DNA from: Haloprofundus halobius
GTDB lineage: Archaea; Halobacteriota; Halobacteria; Halobacteriales; Haloferacaceae
Reading direction: 5' to 3'
Length of the DNA: 64,000 nucleotides
Assembly: GCF_020097835.1 (NCBI RefSeq)
Contig: NZ_CP083666.1
Span: forward strand, 2,790,001-2,854,000
Part shown: piece after piece, positions 25,840 to 35,848 of the stretch
Position numbering within the stretch: position 1 is the first letter of the stretch
How the letters are laid out: each line of letters begins with the position of its first letter
Position numbers and translations under genes: made by a program
The notes under the pieces: generated by a model
Seen by the model: the letters and a program-made list of their open reading frames with translations, nothing else
The model's database searches: none
What the model was told of the DNA's origin: nothing

Positions 25840-26982
25840 ATGGCAAGCCTCTTTCGAGGACTCGGGCGCGCGACGGCGAGAGGTGTCCCCAAACAGTTGT
25901 GGACCGTCCTCTTTCTCGTCGTCGCCGCCTCAGTTGCGCTCGCGTTCGTTCCCATCACACCGGCGAGTATCGTGGGGCTGCTGGTGGTCGCGCTGGCCGT
26001 CGCGACGCTCGTCAGCGCCGTCGAAATCGTGCAGGCGTACGAGAAGCGCGCGCTGACGGTGTTCGGCGAGTACCGAAAACTGCTCGAACCCGGCCTCAAC
26101 ATCGTCCCACCGTTCGTCTCGCGGGCGTACCGCTTCGACATGCGGACGCGCATCATCGACGTGCCTCGACAGGAAGCCATCACGGAGGACAACTCGCCGG
26201 TGACCGCCGACGCCGTCGTCTACATCCGCGTGATGGACGCCAAGAAAGCCTTCCTCGAAGTCGAAGATTACGTCACCGCCACCTCGAACCTCGCGCAGAC
26301 GACGCTTCGCGCCGTGCTCGGCGACATGGAACTCGACGAGACGCTGTCCCGACGCGCCGAGATCAACGCGCGAATCCGCGAGGAACTCGACGAACCCACC
26401 GACGAGTGGGGGATTCGCGTCGAGAGCGTCGAGGTTCGCGAGGTGAAACCGAGCGCCGAGGTCCAGGGGGCGATGGAGCAGCAGACCGCCGCCGAGCGTC
26501 GTCGCCGCGCGATGATTCTCGAAGCCCAGGGAGAACGGCGCAGCGCCGTCGAGCGGGCGGAAGGGGAGAAACAGTCGAACATCATCCGCGCGCAGGGCGA
26601 GAAGCAGAGTCAGATTCTCGAAGCCCAAGGTGACGCCGTCTCGACGGTGTTGCGGGCCCGCGCGGCGGAGTCGATGGGCGAACGCGCAATCATCGACAAG
26701 GGGATGGAGACGCTCAGCCGGATTGGGACGAGTCCGTCGACGACGTTCATCCTTCCGCAGGAACTCACCTCGCTGGTCGGCCGCTACGGCAAGCAGTTGT
26801 CCGGCAGCGACGTGAGCGAGCAGACGCCGAGACTCGACTCGCAGTCGTTCGACGCGGAGACCCGCGAGATGCTCGGTCTCGACGACGTCGAGGAGATTCT
26901 CGACGACACCGGCAACGGTGACCGCGAGCAGATCGTCGAGGTCGTTCCCGAGGGAAGCGAAGTCGAGACCGAGCGGAACTGA
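25840..26982 (+). CDS. SPFH/stomatin-like membrane protein
   Basis: A 380-residue band-7 protein: two N-terminal hydrophobic segments (residues 18-60), an SPFH domain (about 65-230, with VQAYEKRALTVFGEYRKLLEPGLN and DNSPVTADAVVYIRV), a Glu/Arg/Gln-rich coiled coil (about 230-290, EQQTAAERRRRAMILEAQGE) and an acidic tail. Such proteins form large membrane-associated oligomers. The ATG chosen begins MASLFRGLGRA; longer upstream readings lie in the promoter region. No NfeD partner is adjacent. Confidence 0.9.
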   Translation: MASLFRGLGRATARGVPKQLWTVLFLVVAASVALAFVPITPASIVGLLVVALAVATLVSAVEIVQAYEKRALTVFGEYRKLLEPGLNIVPPFVSRAYRFDMRTRIIDVPRQEAITEDNSPVTADAVVYIRVMDAKKAFLEVEDYVTATSNLAQTTLRAVLGDMELDETLSRRAEINARIREELDEPTDEWGIRVESVEVREVKPSAEVQGAMEQQTAAERRRRAMILEAQGERRSAVERAEGEKQSNIIRAQGEKQSQILEAQGDAVSTVLRARAAESMGERAIIDKGMETLSRIGTSPSTTFILPQELTSLVGRYGKQLSGSDVSEQTPRLDSQSFDAETREMLGLDDVEEILDDTGNGDREQIVEVVPEGSEVETERN

Positions 26983-27018
26983 GCACCGAACGGTCACCCA
27001 GATTTTCGCGTCGGACGG

Positions 27019-28011
27019 TTACCAGTCGAGCGAGCCGCCGGACTGGTACTCGGTCACCTGCGTCTCGAAGAAGTTCTTCTCCTTGTTGAGATCGACCTGC
27101 TCGGACATCCACGGGAACGGGTTCTCGGTGTCGAACTCGGCGTTCATCCGGAGTTGCCCGAGGCGGCGGTCGGCGACGTACTGGACGTACTCGGCGAACT
27201 GCTCGGCGCTCATCCCGAACAGGTCGGGCGGGCACGCCTCCTCGGCGTAAATCTGCTCCAGTTCGACCGCCTCGACGACGAGGTCGCGAATCTCGGCGTC
27301 GAACGCGTCGGTCCAGACGCCCGGATTCTCGTCGCGGATGGTGTTGACGAGGTCGACGCCGAAGTTCAGATGCAAGGACTCGTCGCGCATGATGTACTCG
27401 AACTGCTCGCCGACGCCGACCATCTTCCCCTGCCGCTTGAGCGCGAGCATCATCGCGAAGCCCGCGTAGAAGAAGACGCCCTCCATGATGACGTAGAAGC
27501 CGACGAGGTCGCGGAGGAACGCCCGGAGGTCGTCGTCCGTCTCGATGGTGAACGCCGGGTCGTCGACGGCGCGCGTCAGGTCGACGACGAACGCGTCCTT
27601 CTCTTCGATGCTCGGGACGCGGTCGTACATCCCGTAGAGGTACTCCGGGTCGAAACCGAGACTGTCGCAGCAGTAGATGAACGTGTCCGTGTGGATGGCT
27701 TCTTCGTAGGCCTGCCGGAGGAGGTACTGGCGACACTCGGGGGCGGTGACGTAATCGTAGACCGCGAGGACGATGTTGTTCGCCGTCAGCGACTCCGCCG
27801 TCGAGAAGAAGCCGAGGTTCCACTCGACGAGTCGCCGTTCGGCGTCGGTGAGTTCGTCGCCGCGCCACTGGGAGACGTCGTCCTGCATCGGTACCTCCTC
27901 GGGCACCCAGTTGTTCGCGACGCCCGCTTTGTAGTACTCGCGGGCCCAGTCGTACTCAATGGGCAGTATCTTGTTCGGGTCGTGGTGGCTGTCGTCGTTG
28001 AGTATCGGCAT
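27019..28011 (-). CDS. nrdB: ribonucleotide reductase small subunit, Ic-type (Mn/Fe)
   Basis: A 330-residue class I R2 protein that generates the oxidant needed by NrdA. Metal ligands can be read as E73, E104, H107, E177, E211 and H214. The position that holds the radical tyrosine in E. coli (ExxHxxxY) is phenylalanine F111 (EAIHTDTF), and the first ligand is Glu rather than Asp (STAES). Both are hallmarks of Chlamydia-type subclass Ic enzymes that use a Mn(IV)/Fe(III) cofactor. The carboxy end YQSGGSLDW resembles that class. It lies 34 bases after nrdA. Confidence 0.95.
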   Translation of the reverse strand: MPILNDDSHHDPNKILPIEYDWAREYYKAGVANNWVPEEVPMQDDVSQWRGDELTDAERRLVEWNLGFFSTAESLTANNIVLAVYDYVTAPECRQYLLRQAYEEAIHTDTFIYCCDSLGFDPEYLYGMYDRVPSIEEKDAFVVDLTRAVDDPAFTIETDDDLRAFLRDLVGFYVIMEGVFFYAGFAMMLALKRQGKMVGVGEQFEYIMRDESLHLNFGVDLVNTIRDENPGVWTDAFDAEIRDLVVEAVELEQIYAEEACPPDLFGMSAEQFAEYVQYVADRRLGQLRMNAEFDTENPFPWMSEQVDLNKEKNFFETQVTEYQSGGSLDW

Positions 28012-28045
28012 CGGTGTGTAGTGGTGTGTGGATGGTCGGCGGGCG

Positions 28046-30508
28046 TTACTGGCAGGCGTCGCAGGTCGGGTCCTCGACGCTCGGGAGGTCGCACGACTCG
28101 CCGGACTTCCACTCGTCGTCGGCGCGGTCGGCGGCGGCGTCTCCGTCGCCTCCGTCGGCGCCGTCTTCGGACTCGTCGCCGCGCAACTGCGTGTCGTCGT
28201 ACTGGGCCATGTCGAGCGTCGACTTCTCGATCTGGCTCGCGCCGAGGGTCCGCAGGTAGTAGGTCGTCTTCAGGCCGAGTTCCCAGGCGGTCCGGTAGAC
28301 GTCGTCGAGCAGCGTCCCGTCCGTCGAGGGGAAGAACACGTTGTGCGACTGGCTCTGGTCGACCCAGACGGCGCGCTGCGCCGACAGCCGCAGTTGGTGT
28401 CGCGGGTCTATCTCGAAGGCGCTGCGGTGGAGTTCGCGCAACGACGCAGGGATGGCGTCGATCTCCTGAATCGAGCCGTCGTGATACTTGATTCGGTCCA
28501 GAAGTTCGGGTCCCCACAGGTCGCGCTCCTTCAGTTGCTCGACGAGCGTCTCGTTGACGACGGTGAACTCCCCGGACATGTTCGACTTCACGTAGAGGTT
28601 CGAGTAGCGCGGTTCGATGGAGGGCGTCGTCCCGGCGATAGTCGAGATGGTCGCCGTCGGCGCGACGGCCATCGTGTTCGAGTTGCGCATCCCGTGTTCT
28701 GCGACGTGCTCGCGGACGCGCTCCCAGTCGAGCGTCTCGGAGACGTCGACAGGTATCTCGCGGCCGCGTTCCTCCTCCAGGAGTTCGACCGTGTCCTGCG
28801 GGAACAGTCCGCGGTCCCACTTCGACCCCTCGTAGCTGTCGTACGCGCCGCGCTCGCGGGCGAGCCGCGAGGAGCCGAGAATGGCGTGGTACGAGACGAA
28901 CTCCATCGCCTCGTCGGCGAACGCGACGGCGTCCTCGGAGACCATCGAAACGTCGCAGTCGACGAGCGCCTCGTGGAAGCCCATCACGCCGAGGCCGACC
29001 GGGCGGTGGCGGAGGTTCGAGCGCTCGGCCGCGTCGGTCGGGTAGAAGTTCAGGTCGACGACGTTGTCGAGCATCCGCATCGCCGTGTCGACGGTGTCGG
29101 CGAGGCGCTCGCGGTTGAGACTCCCCGAATCGACGTGCCGTGCGAGATTCACCGAACCGAGGTTGCAGACGGCGGTTTCCTCGTCCGACGTGTTGAGCGT
29201 GATCTCGGTACAGAGGTTCGAGGAGTTGACGACGCCCGCGTGGTCCTGCGGCGACCGGACGTTGCAGGCGTCTTTGAACGTGAGCCACGGGTGGCCCGTC
29301 TCGAACAAGCGGGTGAGCATCGTCCGCCAGAGGTCGGCGGCGTCGACGCGCTCGTACTGCCGGAGTTCGCCCGCGTCGGCCTGCCTCTCGTACTCGCGGT
29401 ACAGCTCCTCGAACTCTCGGCCGTACGTCCCGTGGAGTTTGGGAACCTCGTCGGGCGAAAAGAGCGTCCACTGTTCGTCGGCTTCGACGCGCTTCATGAA
29501 GAGGTCCGGAATCCACGCCGCGGTGTTCATGTCGTGGGTGCGGCGGCGCTCGTCGCCCGTGTTGCGTCGGAGGTCGACGAACGCCGGGAAATCCATGTGC
29601 CAGCACTCGAGGTAGGCGCAGGCCGCGCCGCGGCGCTTTCCGGAGCGGTTGATGGCCGCGGTGACGTCGTTCGAAATCTTCAGGAAGGGGACGACGCCCG
29701 TCGACTCGACGCCCGTCGACTCGATGAGCGCGCCCGTCGCGCGGACGTCCGTCCAGTCGTTGCCGAGACCGCCGGACCACTTCGAGAGCTTCGCGTGTTC
29801 GCCGTAGGCGTCGAAGATGTCCTCTAAGTCGTCGTCGACGGTCGTCAGATAGCAGGAGGAGAGCTGCGGGTGGGTCGTCCCGGCGTGAAACAGCGTCGGC
29901 GTCGAGTGGACGAACCGCAGCGTCGACAGCAGTTCGTAGAACTCCTCGGCGCGCTCGGTACGCTCTTCTGGGAGCTCGCGCAGCGCGACACCCATGGCGA
30001 CGCGCATCCAGAACGACTGCGGCAGTTCGAGACGCTCGCCGTCGTTCGTCTGGAGGAAGTACCGTTTTTCGAGCGTCTCCATCGCCATGTAGCCGAACTG
30101 TTCGTCGCGGTCAAGGGCGAGCGTGTCGGCGAGTTCGTCAAGGTCGTAGGCGAGCATGCGCTCGTCGAGCAAGTCCTCGGCGACGCCGCGTTCGATACCC
30201 TCGCGGAACGATTCGCGGTAGGCCGCGTCAAGGTCGTCGCCGCGGCGGTCCGCGCCGAGCAGTCGGCGGTAGTAGCGTCGACGGAACACGTCGGCCGCCG
30301 CGGCGTCGAACGCCGGGTCGCGCTCGGTGCGCGCGGTCAGCACGTCGATAGCCGCCTCGTACGTCTCCTCGACGGACGCGCCGTCGTACAGTTTTCGCTC
30401 AGCGGCGTCGACGAGGCGGTCGACATCGCCGACGGCGTCGCGGTCGCGGCAGGCGTCTTCGAGCACCGAGCGGACGGTCTCTCGCTGTGAGTCGGTAGTT
30501 TGGCTCAT
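28046..30508 (-). CDS. nrdA: ribonucleoside-diphosphate reductase large subunit
   Basis: An 820-residue class I alpha subunit that reduces ribonucleotides for DNA synthesis. The active-site cysteines are visible in LSSCYL (near 219), NLCTEI and AVCNLGSVNL, and a C-terminal redox pair is in CDAC (816/819). The first 80 residues are helical and lack the usual KRDG start of a full ATP-cone, so allosteric activity control may be absent or altered. Followed by nrdB in one operon. An AT-rich TATA-like stretch lies about 140 bases upstream. Confidence 0.96.
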   Translation of the reverse strand: MSQTTDSQRETVRSVLEDACRDRDAVGDVDRLVDAAERKLYDGASVEETYEAAIDVLTARTERDPAFDAAAADVFRRRYYRRLLGADRRGDDLDAAYRESFREGIERGVAEDLLDERMLAYDLDELADTLALDRDEQFGYMAMETLEKRYFLQTNDGERLELPQSFWMRVAMGVALRELPEERTERAEEFYELLSTLRFVHSTPTLFHAGTTHPQLSSCYLTTVDDDLEDIFDAYGEHAKLSKWSGGLGNDWTDVRATGALIESTGVESTGVVPFLKISNDVTAAINRSGKRRGAACAYLECWHMDFPAFVDLRRNTGDERRRTHDMNTAAWIPDLFMKRVEADEQWTLFSPDEVPKLHGTYGREFEELYREYERQADAGELRQYERVDAADLWRTMLTRLFETGHPWLTFKDACNVRSPQDHAGVVNSSNLCTEITLNTSDEETAVCNLGSVNLARHVDSGSLNRERLADTVDTAMRMLDNVVDLNFYPTDAAERSNLRHRPVGLGVMGFHEALVDCDVSMVSEDAVAFADEAMEFVSYHAILGSSRLARERGAYDSYEGSKWDRGLFPQDTVELLEEERGREIPVDVSETLDWERVREHVAEHGMRNSNTMAVAPTATISTIAGTTPSIEPRYSNLYVKSNMSGEFTVVNETLVEQLKERDLWGPELLDRIKYHDGSIQEIDAIPASLRELHRSAFEIDPRHQLRLSAQRAVWVDQSQSHNVFFPSTDGTLLDDVYRTAWELGLKTTYYLRTLGASQIEKSTLDMAQYDDTQLRGDESEDGADGGDGDAAADRADDEWKSGESCDLPSVEDPTCDACQ

Positions 30509-30755
30509 GTGTGGAAGTGGAGAGTTCGACTCCGGGCGGTCGCGTCGCTGGACGGCGTCGCGACTCGCCGGAGAACGGCCGGAACGCCGGATTCGGCGTC
30601 GCCGGCCCGGTCGAACCGTATCGCGTGATGACCGACGGGAGCGGCATAAAGTTTTCCAACGAGGCTTTCAATAGTACAATTTCGTTTGTTTTGAGTGGGC
30701 GGGTCCGCACGAATCCCGGAGAACGACTTTGCGTATCGCCACCGTACCACATGAT

Positions 30756-31247
30756 ATGGAGATCAGACCGGCCAACACGGACGACATCGAGGCGATACAG
30801 CGCGTCGCCCGACTGTCGTGGGAGGCGACGTACCACGACATCCTCAGCGCTGAGACGGTCGAGGAGACGGTGTCGGAGTGGTACTCCGAGGAGACGCTTT
30901 CCGAGGCGCTCGGCAAGCCGGGGACGGCGTTTCTCGTCGCCGAGGGAGACGGCGAGATCGTCGGCTTCTGTCACGGCGTCGTCGAAGCCGAACGGGGCGA
31001 CATCGTCCGCCTCTACGTCGACCCCGACCACTGGCGCGAGGGCGTCGGGTCGGCGCTCTACGAGCGCCTCCGCTCGGACCTCGAAGATTTCAACATGAGC
31101 GAACTGGAGGCTATCGTGCTCGCGGACAACGAGATGGGCAACGAGTTCTACCGCCACCTCGGCTTCGAGAAGGCGGGCGAAGGCGAGGTGACGATGGGCG
31201 GGGAGAGCTACAGAGAGCACGTCTACCGGAAGGGGCTGAAAGCCTGA
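30756..31247 (+). CDS. GNAT-family N-acetyltransferase
   Basis: A 163-residue acetyltransferase starting MEIRPANTDDIEAIQRVAR. The acetyl-CoA loop is VRLYVDPDHWREGVGSALYERL (R/QxxGxG/A version WREGVGS, near residues 92-98), and the C-terminal NEFYRHLGFEKAGEGEV is the typical fifth strand region. The start was set at the ATG before the beta-1 motif rather than 27 bases upstream. Divergent from nrdA; substrate unknown. Confidence 0.85.
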   Translation: MEIRPANTDDIEAIQRVARLSWEATYHDILSAETVEETVSEWYSEETLSEALGKPGTAFLVAEGDGEIVGFCHGVVEAERGDIVRLYVDPDHWREGVGSALYERLRSDLEDFNMSELEAIVLADNEMGNEFYRHLGFEKAGEGEVTMGGESYREHVYRKGLKA

Positions 31248-31271
31248 CGCGCCGAAACCCTGCGAGGGTGC

Positions 31272-33332
31272 TTAGAACTCGGGGTCGGCCTCGGGGGCGA
31301 CGCCGTCGTCCGGGCGGTCCAAATCGAACTCCCGGCGGAGTTCCCGAATCCGGTCGCGGATGTCCGCCGCGAGTTCGAATTCGAGATTGCTCGCCGCCTC
31401 GTCCATCCGGTCTTCGAGTAGTTCGACCTTCCGGGCGGCGTCGTCGGCGTCCTCGACGTCGTCGACCGAAGTATCGGAGGTGTCGGTGTCGCTGCCTGGA
31501 AGACTGGCCTCGCCGACTTCCTTCTGGATCGTCTCGGGCGTATAGCCGTGTTCCTCGTTGAACTCGGTCTGGATCTCGCGGCGGCGCTGGGTCTCTTCGA
31601 TAGCGGCTTCCATCGAGTTCGTCATCTCGTCGGCGTAGAGGACGACCTCGCCGTTGACGTTGCGGGCGGCGCGGCCCATCGTCTGGACGAGCGTCGTCTC
31701 CGAGCGGAGGAACCCTTCCTGGTCGGCGTCGAGAATGGCGACGAGCGACACTTCGGGGATGTCCAACCCTTCGCGGAGGAGGTTGATGCCGACGAGTACG
31801 TCGATGTTGCCGAGTCGCAGGTCGCGGATGAGTTCGTGGCGCTCGAGCGTGTCGGTCTCGTCGTGCATGTACGCCACCTCGACGCCCGCTTCCTCCAGAT
31901 ACTCGGTGAGGTCCTCGGCCATCCGCTTGGTGAGCGTCGTGACGAGCACGCGTTCCTCGCGCTCGATTCTGTCGTCGATGCGGTCCATCAGGTCGTCGAC
32001 CTGTCCGGTCGCCTCCGCGAGTTCGACCTTCGGGTCGACGAGGTGGGTCGGGCGGACGATCTGCTCGACGATCCGCTCGGAGTGTTCGCGCTCGTAGTCG
32101 CTGGGCGTCGCCGAGACGAAGAGGAGGTCGGCGGTCTTCTCTTCGAACTCCTCGAACGTCAGCGGGCGGTTGTCGTAGGCGGTCGGGAGTCGGAAGCCGT
32201 TGCCGACGAGCGAGTCCTTTCTGGATTTGTCGCCCGCGAACTGGCCCTTGATCTGCGGGAGGGTGACGTGGCTCTCGTCGACGACACAGAGGAAGTCGTC
32301 GGGGAAGTAGTCCAAGAGGGTGTACGGCGCTTCGCCCGACTCGCGGTCGGACATGTGTACAGAGTAGTTCTCGATGCCCGAGCAGTAGCCCGTCTCCCGG
32401 AGCATCTCCAGGTCGAACGTCGTGCGCTCCTCGATGCGCTGGGCGGCGACCAAGTCGCCGTTGCGCTCGAAGTAGCGGACGCGCTGCTCCATCAGTTCCT
32501 CTATCTCCTCGGTGGCGCGCTGGAGGCGCTCCTCGGGAATAGAGTAGTGCTCCGCCGGGTGGAAGAGGACGGCGGGTTCCTGGGAGACGACCTCCCCCTG
32601 AAGCGTGTCGATCTTCATCATGCGGTCGACCTCGTCTCCCCAGAACTCCACGCGGACGGCGTAGCGGCCGTACATCGGGAACACCTCGACGGTGTCGCCG
32701 CGCACGCGGAAAGTGCCCTGCGAGAAGTCGACGTCGTTTCGCTCGTAGTTGAGGTCGACGAGTCGCTTCAGCAGTTCGTCGCGGTCGATCTCCTCGCCGA
32801 CCTCCAACTCGAGGGCCATGTCCTTGTAGTTGCGCGGGTCGCCGAGGCCGTAGATGGCCGAGACGGAGGCGACGACGATGACGTCGTCGCGGGTGAGAAG
32901 CGACCGCGTCGCCGAGTGGCGCAGGCGGTCTATCTCCTCGTTGATGGACATGTCCTTGTCGATGTACGTGTCGGTCTGTTCGAGGTACGCCTCCGGTTGG
33001 TAGTAGTCGTAGTAGGAGACGAAGTACTCGACGGCGTTGTCGGGGAACAGATTCCGGAACTCCTCGTACAGTTGGGCGGCGAGCGTCTTGTTGTGCGCGA
33101 GAACGAGCGTCGGTTTCTGGACCGCTTCGATGGTCCACGAGACGGTGTTGGTCTTCCCGCTGCCCGTCACGCCGAGCAGCGTCTGCGTCTCCATTCCCTC
33201 GGCGTAGCCGGACGCCAACTGCTCGATGGCCTCCGGTTGGTCGCCTGCGGGGTCGAACGGCGCGTCGACGCGGAACCGACGGTTTGCCTCCGGCCGGTCG
33301 GGCGACAGCGGTCCGGAGTCGGTGTCACTCAT
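31272..33332 (-). CDS. uvrB: excinuclease ABC subunit B
   Basis: A 686-residue nucleotide excision repair helicase-like protein that verifies DNA damage with UvrA and recruits UvrC. Walker A GVTGSGKT is at residues 54-61, the beta-hairpin region [18 protein letters not shown] follows, DESH marks motif II, and a C-terminal UVR motif ([28 protein letters not shown] pattern) lies near 640-665. Bacterial-type UvrABC is standard in haloarchaea. Full length for the family; uvrA and uvrC are not in the window. Confidence 0.97.
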   Translation of the reverse strand: MSDTDSGPLSPDRPEANRRFRVDAPFDPAGDQPEAIEQLASGYAEGMETQTLLGVTGSGKTNTVSWTIEAVQKPTLVLAHNKTLAAQLYEEFRNLFPDNAVEYFVSYYDYYQPEAYLEQTDTYIDKDMSINEEIDRLRHSATRSLLTRDDVIVVASVSAIYGLGDPRNYKDMALELEVGEEIDRDELLKRLVDLNYERNDVDFSQGTFRVRGDTVEVFPMYGRYAVRVEFWGDEVDRMMKIDTLQGEVVSQEPAVLFHPAEHYSIPEERLQRATEEIEELMEQRVRYFERNGDLVAAQRIEERTTFDLEMLRETGYCSGIENYSVHMSDRESGEAPYTLLDYFPDDFLCVVDESHVTLPQIKGQFAGDKSRKDSLVGNGFRLPTAYDNRPLTFEEFEEKTADLLFVSATPSDYEREHSERIVEQIVRPTHLVDPKVELAEATGQVDDLMDRIDDRIEREERVLVTTLTKRMAEDLTEYLEEAGVEVAYMHDETDTLERHELIRDLRLGNIDVLVGINLLREGLDIPEVSLVAILDADQEGFLRSETTLVQTMGRAARNVNGEVVLYADEMTNSMEAAIEETQRRREIQTEFNEEHGYTPETIQKEVGEASLPGSDTDTSDTSVDDVEDADDAARKVELLEDRMDEAASNLEFELAADIRDRIRELRREFDLDRPDDGVAPEADPEF

Positions 33333-33427
33333 CGGCCGTCGTACGTGGCGGAGCTACTTTACGGGCACGGAGGCGCTCGATTCGGTCGAGTCACTCTGAG
33401 ACACGCGTCGCGCGGGACCCGAATCGG

Positions 33428-34721
33428 CTAGCGCAGACGTTCGGCGAACGTCGGCGTCCAGACGGCTCCGTCGGTGAGCATCTCGCCGCCGCAGCGCCAG
33501 GAATCGGCGTCGTACACGTCGCCCTCGACGTACGGGTAGACGACGAGCGTCGTCGGCGTCGTCCGAAGCGACAGCGGGTAATCGTCGGCGCGGACGAAGC
33601 CGACCGCTCGCATCGTCTCCTCGGGGAACGCGGATCCGAAGGCCGTCAGGAGGTCGGCGTCGGGGTGCTGTTCGACGACGGCGACGAGCAGCGTCCGGAC
33701 CGCGTCCGTGTCGCCCGCATCGGTCCGTCCCGCCGGGAGCACGTCGACGAGTTCGACGCGGTTCTCGCCCACGTCGGCGACGACGGCGGCGACCGGCTCG
33801 CCGTCACGGGCGGCGACGTAGGTTCGGTACGTCTCGCTTTCGTCGCCGAAGCGCCACGCGTAGAACTCGGCGTCGCGGACGGCGCGGACGCCGTCGGCGT
33901 CGGTGCGTTCGGCGAGCGCTCCGAGTCGCTCGGCGGGGACGCCGTCGACCCGGGAGACGGTCAAGTCGTGGTCGACGCCGACGCGGCGGCGCTTCGTTGC
34001 GAAGTAACCGCGGGCGACGCCGCCGCCGAGGCGGCCGAGCGTGCGCCCGAGAACGCCTCCGTCAGCGAGAAACGCACCCGGGTTCCGAACGTAGTGGTAC
34101 GTCGTCGGCGACGCGGTAGCCGAACGTCAACGCGTCGGCGAGGGCGTCTTCGTCTCCGTCGAGGAAATCGAACGCGAAGGCGGATGGCGAGTCGGCGTAT
34201 CGTTCCGCGGCGGCCGCCGAGAGGCGGTCAGCGAGGTCCATCTCCCGGTAGTTGGGGTGGACGAGGATATCGGCAGTTCGGAGAGCAGTCACGACAGTAG
34301 TCCCGACGCGCATTCGGAAGGCGACGGACAGGTGCGCACCGACGAGTTCGCCGTCGCCTTCGGCGACCAGTATCGGCGTCTCGTCCGGGTTGAACGGGTT
34401 GTCGACGAATCGGCGGTCGAACCACGCAGCGTCGGGTCGCTCGTCGGTCACCCGTTCGTACAGCGATCGGAGTTCATCGCGGTCGTCGCGGGCGAAGCGG
34501 CGCAGCGTGAGCTCGGGCGTATCGGCCGCAGTTTCGGCGGCGTGCTCGGCGCTCTCGGCGTCCGGTTCGAGCCTCTCTCCGCCGTCTGTGGTGGTGGTTC
34601 GGGGGGCGTCGGCGGAGTCGGACGGAGCAGTCTCGCCGTCGGTAGAGCGGTTCGCCGCCGCTCGCGACCGGCGCTCGTCACGTTCGTCTGGGTCGTGACT
34701 CTCTTCGCTCGACACGGTCAT
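33428..34721 (-). pseudogene. GNAT acetyltransferase broken by a frameshift
   Basis: Two adjacent reading frames encode parts of one haloarchaeal GNAT protein of about 430 residues. The first part (34721-34062) holds a hydrophilic N-terminal extension of about 65 residues and the acetyltransferase fold (LTLRRFARDDRDELRSLYER, PNYREMDLADRLSAAAAERY). After ADDVP near position 34094 the expected continuation YYVRNPGAFLADGG-like text moves to another frame, which then runs as GRTLGRLGGGVARGYF through VSRVDGVPAERLG to the stop at 33428. One extra base (or two missing) at about 34094 explains it. It is either a true inactivation or an assembly error. Confidence 0.75.
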
Positions 34722-34840
34722 CGCGTAGGCGTTCCGGGAGAGCGAGCATTGTTACTCGCCCCATACTCGGCCGGTAAGTACTGCCAAACGACGCGTGTGT
34801 CGACCGAAGAGCTTTCCCGATACCCGCGCTGGTCAAGCGC

Positions 34841-35110
34841 ATGGGACGAGAACAACTCCAGCGAGCGAGCGAAGAGCTCCGGGAGGCCGCGGAGCTAGCC
34901 GACGACGAACTCCGAGAACGACTACTGAAACAGGCGGATGCGTTCGGCGACCTCGCGAACCGGGAACGAGGCCCCGACCACGGCCGACTCGACAGACATC
35001 TGAACGTCCTTCGGGAGATTGCGGCGCAACTCGATGGGGAGGCGAAAGCACGCGTCAACGCGGCGAGCGAGACCGTCACCGACTATCGGTCCGGCGTCGC
35101 GGGCGTCTGA
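34841..35110 (+). CDS. small helical haloarchaeal protein (DUF7553-like)
   Basis: An 89-residue, charged, almost wholly helical protein (EELREAAELADDELRERLLKQADAFGDLA...RLDRHLNVLREIAAQLDG). This pattern recurs in short haloarchaeal proteins of unknown function. No metal, nucleotide or membrane motif is seen. It is transcribed away from the broken acetyltransferase gene. Confidence 0.65.
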   Translation: MGREQLQRASEELREAAELADDELRERLLKQADAFGDLANRERGPDHGRLDRHLNVLREIAAQLDGEAKARVNAASETVTDYRSGVAGV

Positions 35111-35182
35111 GCGCGCGAGTAACCCCTTCGGTTCACGTGGAGATTCGAGAGCGTCCGCTGGAGAAAACAGTCGGTCCGACGG

Positions 35183-35803
35183 TCAGCAGACGTTCTTCGG
35201 CTTGACACCCATCGATTCGAGCGTCTCGACGTACTGATCGTAGGCGGCCTCGACGACGGCGTCGGCGGCGGCTTGGGCGCGTTCCCACGCCGCGTCGTCG
35301 TCACAGACCGAGTCGAGTAGTTCTGCGGCGCGGTCCAGTTGGTCGTCGTAGTCGTCGCGGATGCTCCGGAAGGCGTCCGCCGAGGAGGTGTCGGCGCTGC
35401 CGACGAAGAAGCCGACCATCTGCCCGGCGAGGCGACTGACGACGAGAGAGCGTGCGAGGAGGCCGGCGACTCGCTCTTCGGTGCGTTCGAAGCCGTCGAG
35501 CGTCTCGTACATCGCCCGGTCGGTGTCGGGGTCGGCCTCGTCGCTCTCGATGGCCGCTCGGTGGTCGGCCTCCGCGTCGGCGACGACCGAGAAGAGGCCG
35601 GCGGCGTCGCCGTCGTCTTCGGTCTCGGCCCACTCCTCGAAGAGGCGGGCGGCCGTCTCCGCCTCGTCGCTGGCGGCGGCTCGAACCGCCGGTGCGTCCA
35701 TCTCGCCGCCGGTGAGCGCGTACAGTGCCTTCGAGGAGCCGAGTCGGGAGAGAGCGGTTTCGTGGTCGTCGCGCAGCGTCTCGATGAGTCGGTTTCCGTT
35801 CAT
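35183..35803 (-). CDS. helical protein, ferritin-like appearance, unknown function
   Basis: A 206-residue acidic, helix-rich protein with ExxH-like positions (RDDHETALSRLG near residue 14; DAEADHRAAIES near residue 77) and a ARSLVVSRLAGQMVGFFVGSAD segment. These resemble rubrerythrin/ferritin-like four-helix proteins, but the ligand pattern is incomplete, so metal binding is not claimed. Conserved-looking in haloarchaea; function unknown. Confidence 0.6.
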   Translation of the reverse strand: MNGNRLIETLRDDHETALSRLGSSKALYALTGGEMDAPAVRAAASDEAETAARLFEEWAETEDDGDAAGLFSVVADAEADHRAAIESDEADPDTDRAMYETLDGFERTEERVAGLLARSLVVSRLAGQMVGFFVGSADTSSADAFRSIRDDYDDQLDRAAELLDSVCDDDAAWERAQAAADAVVEAAYDQYVETLESMGVKPKNVC

Positions 35804-35848
35804 ACGACGACGTACGTGGGTCGGGCGTTTGTAACCTCCGTCATCGTC

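Noticed and set aside
28028-29827. 599-codon plus-strand frame inside nrdA
   Set aside because: Mirror frame of nrdA with no domain and no promoter.
31548-33431. 627-codon plus-strand frame opposite uvrB
   Set aside because: Shadow of uvrB; composition (V/D/R-rich) is what the antisense of an acidic protein gives.
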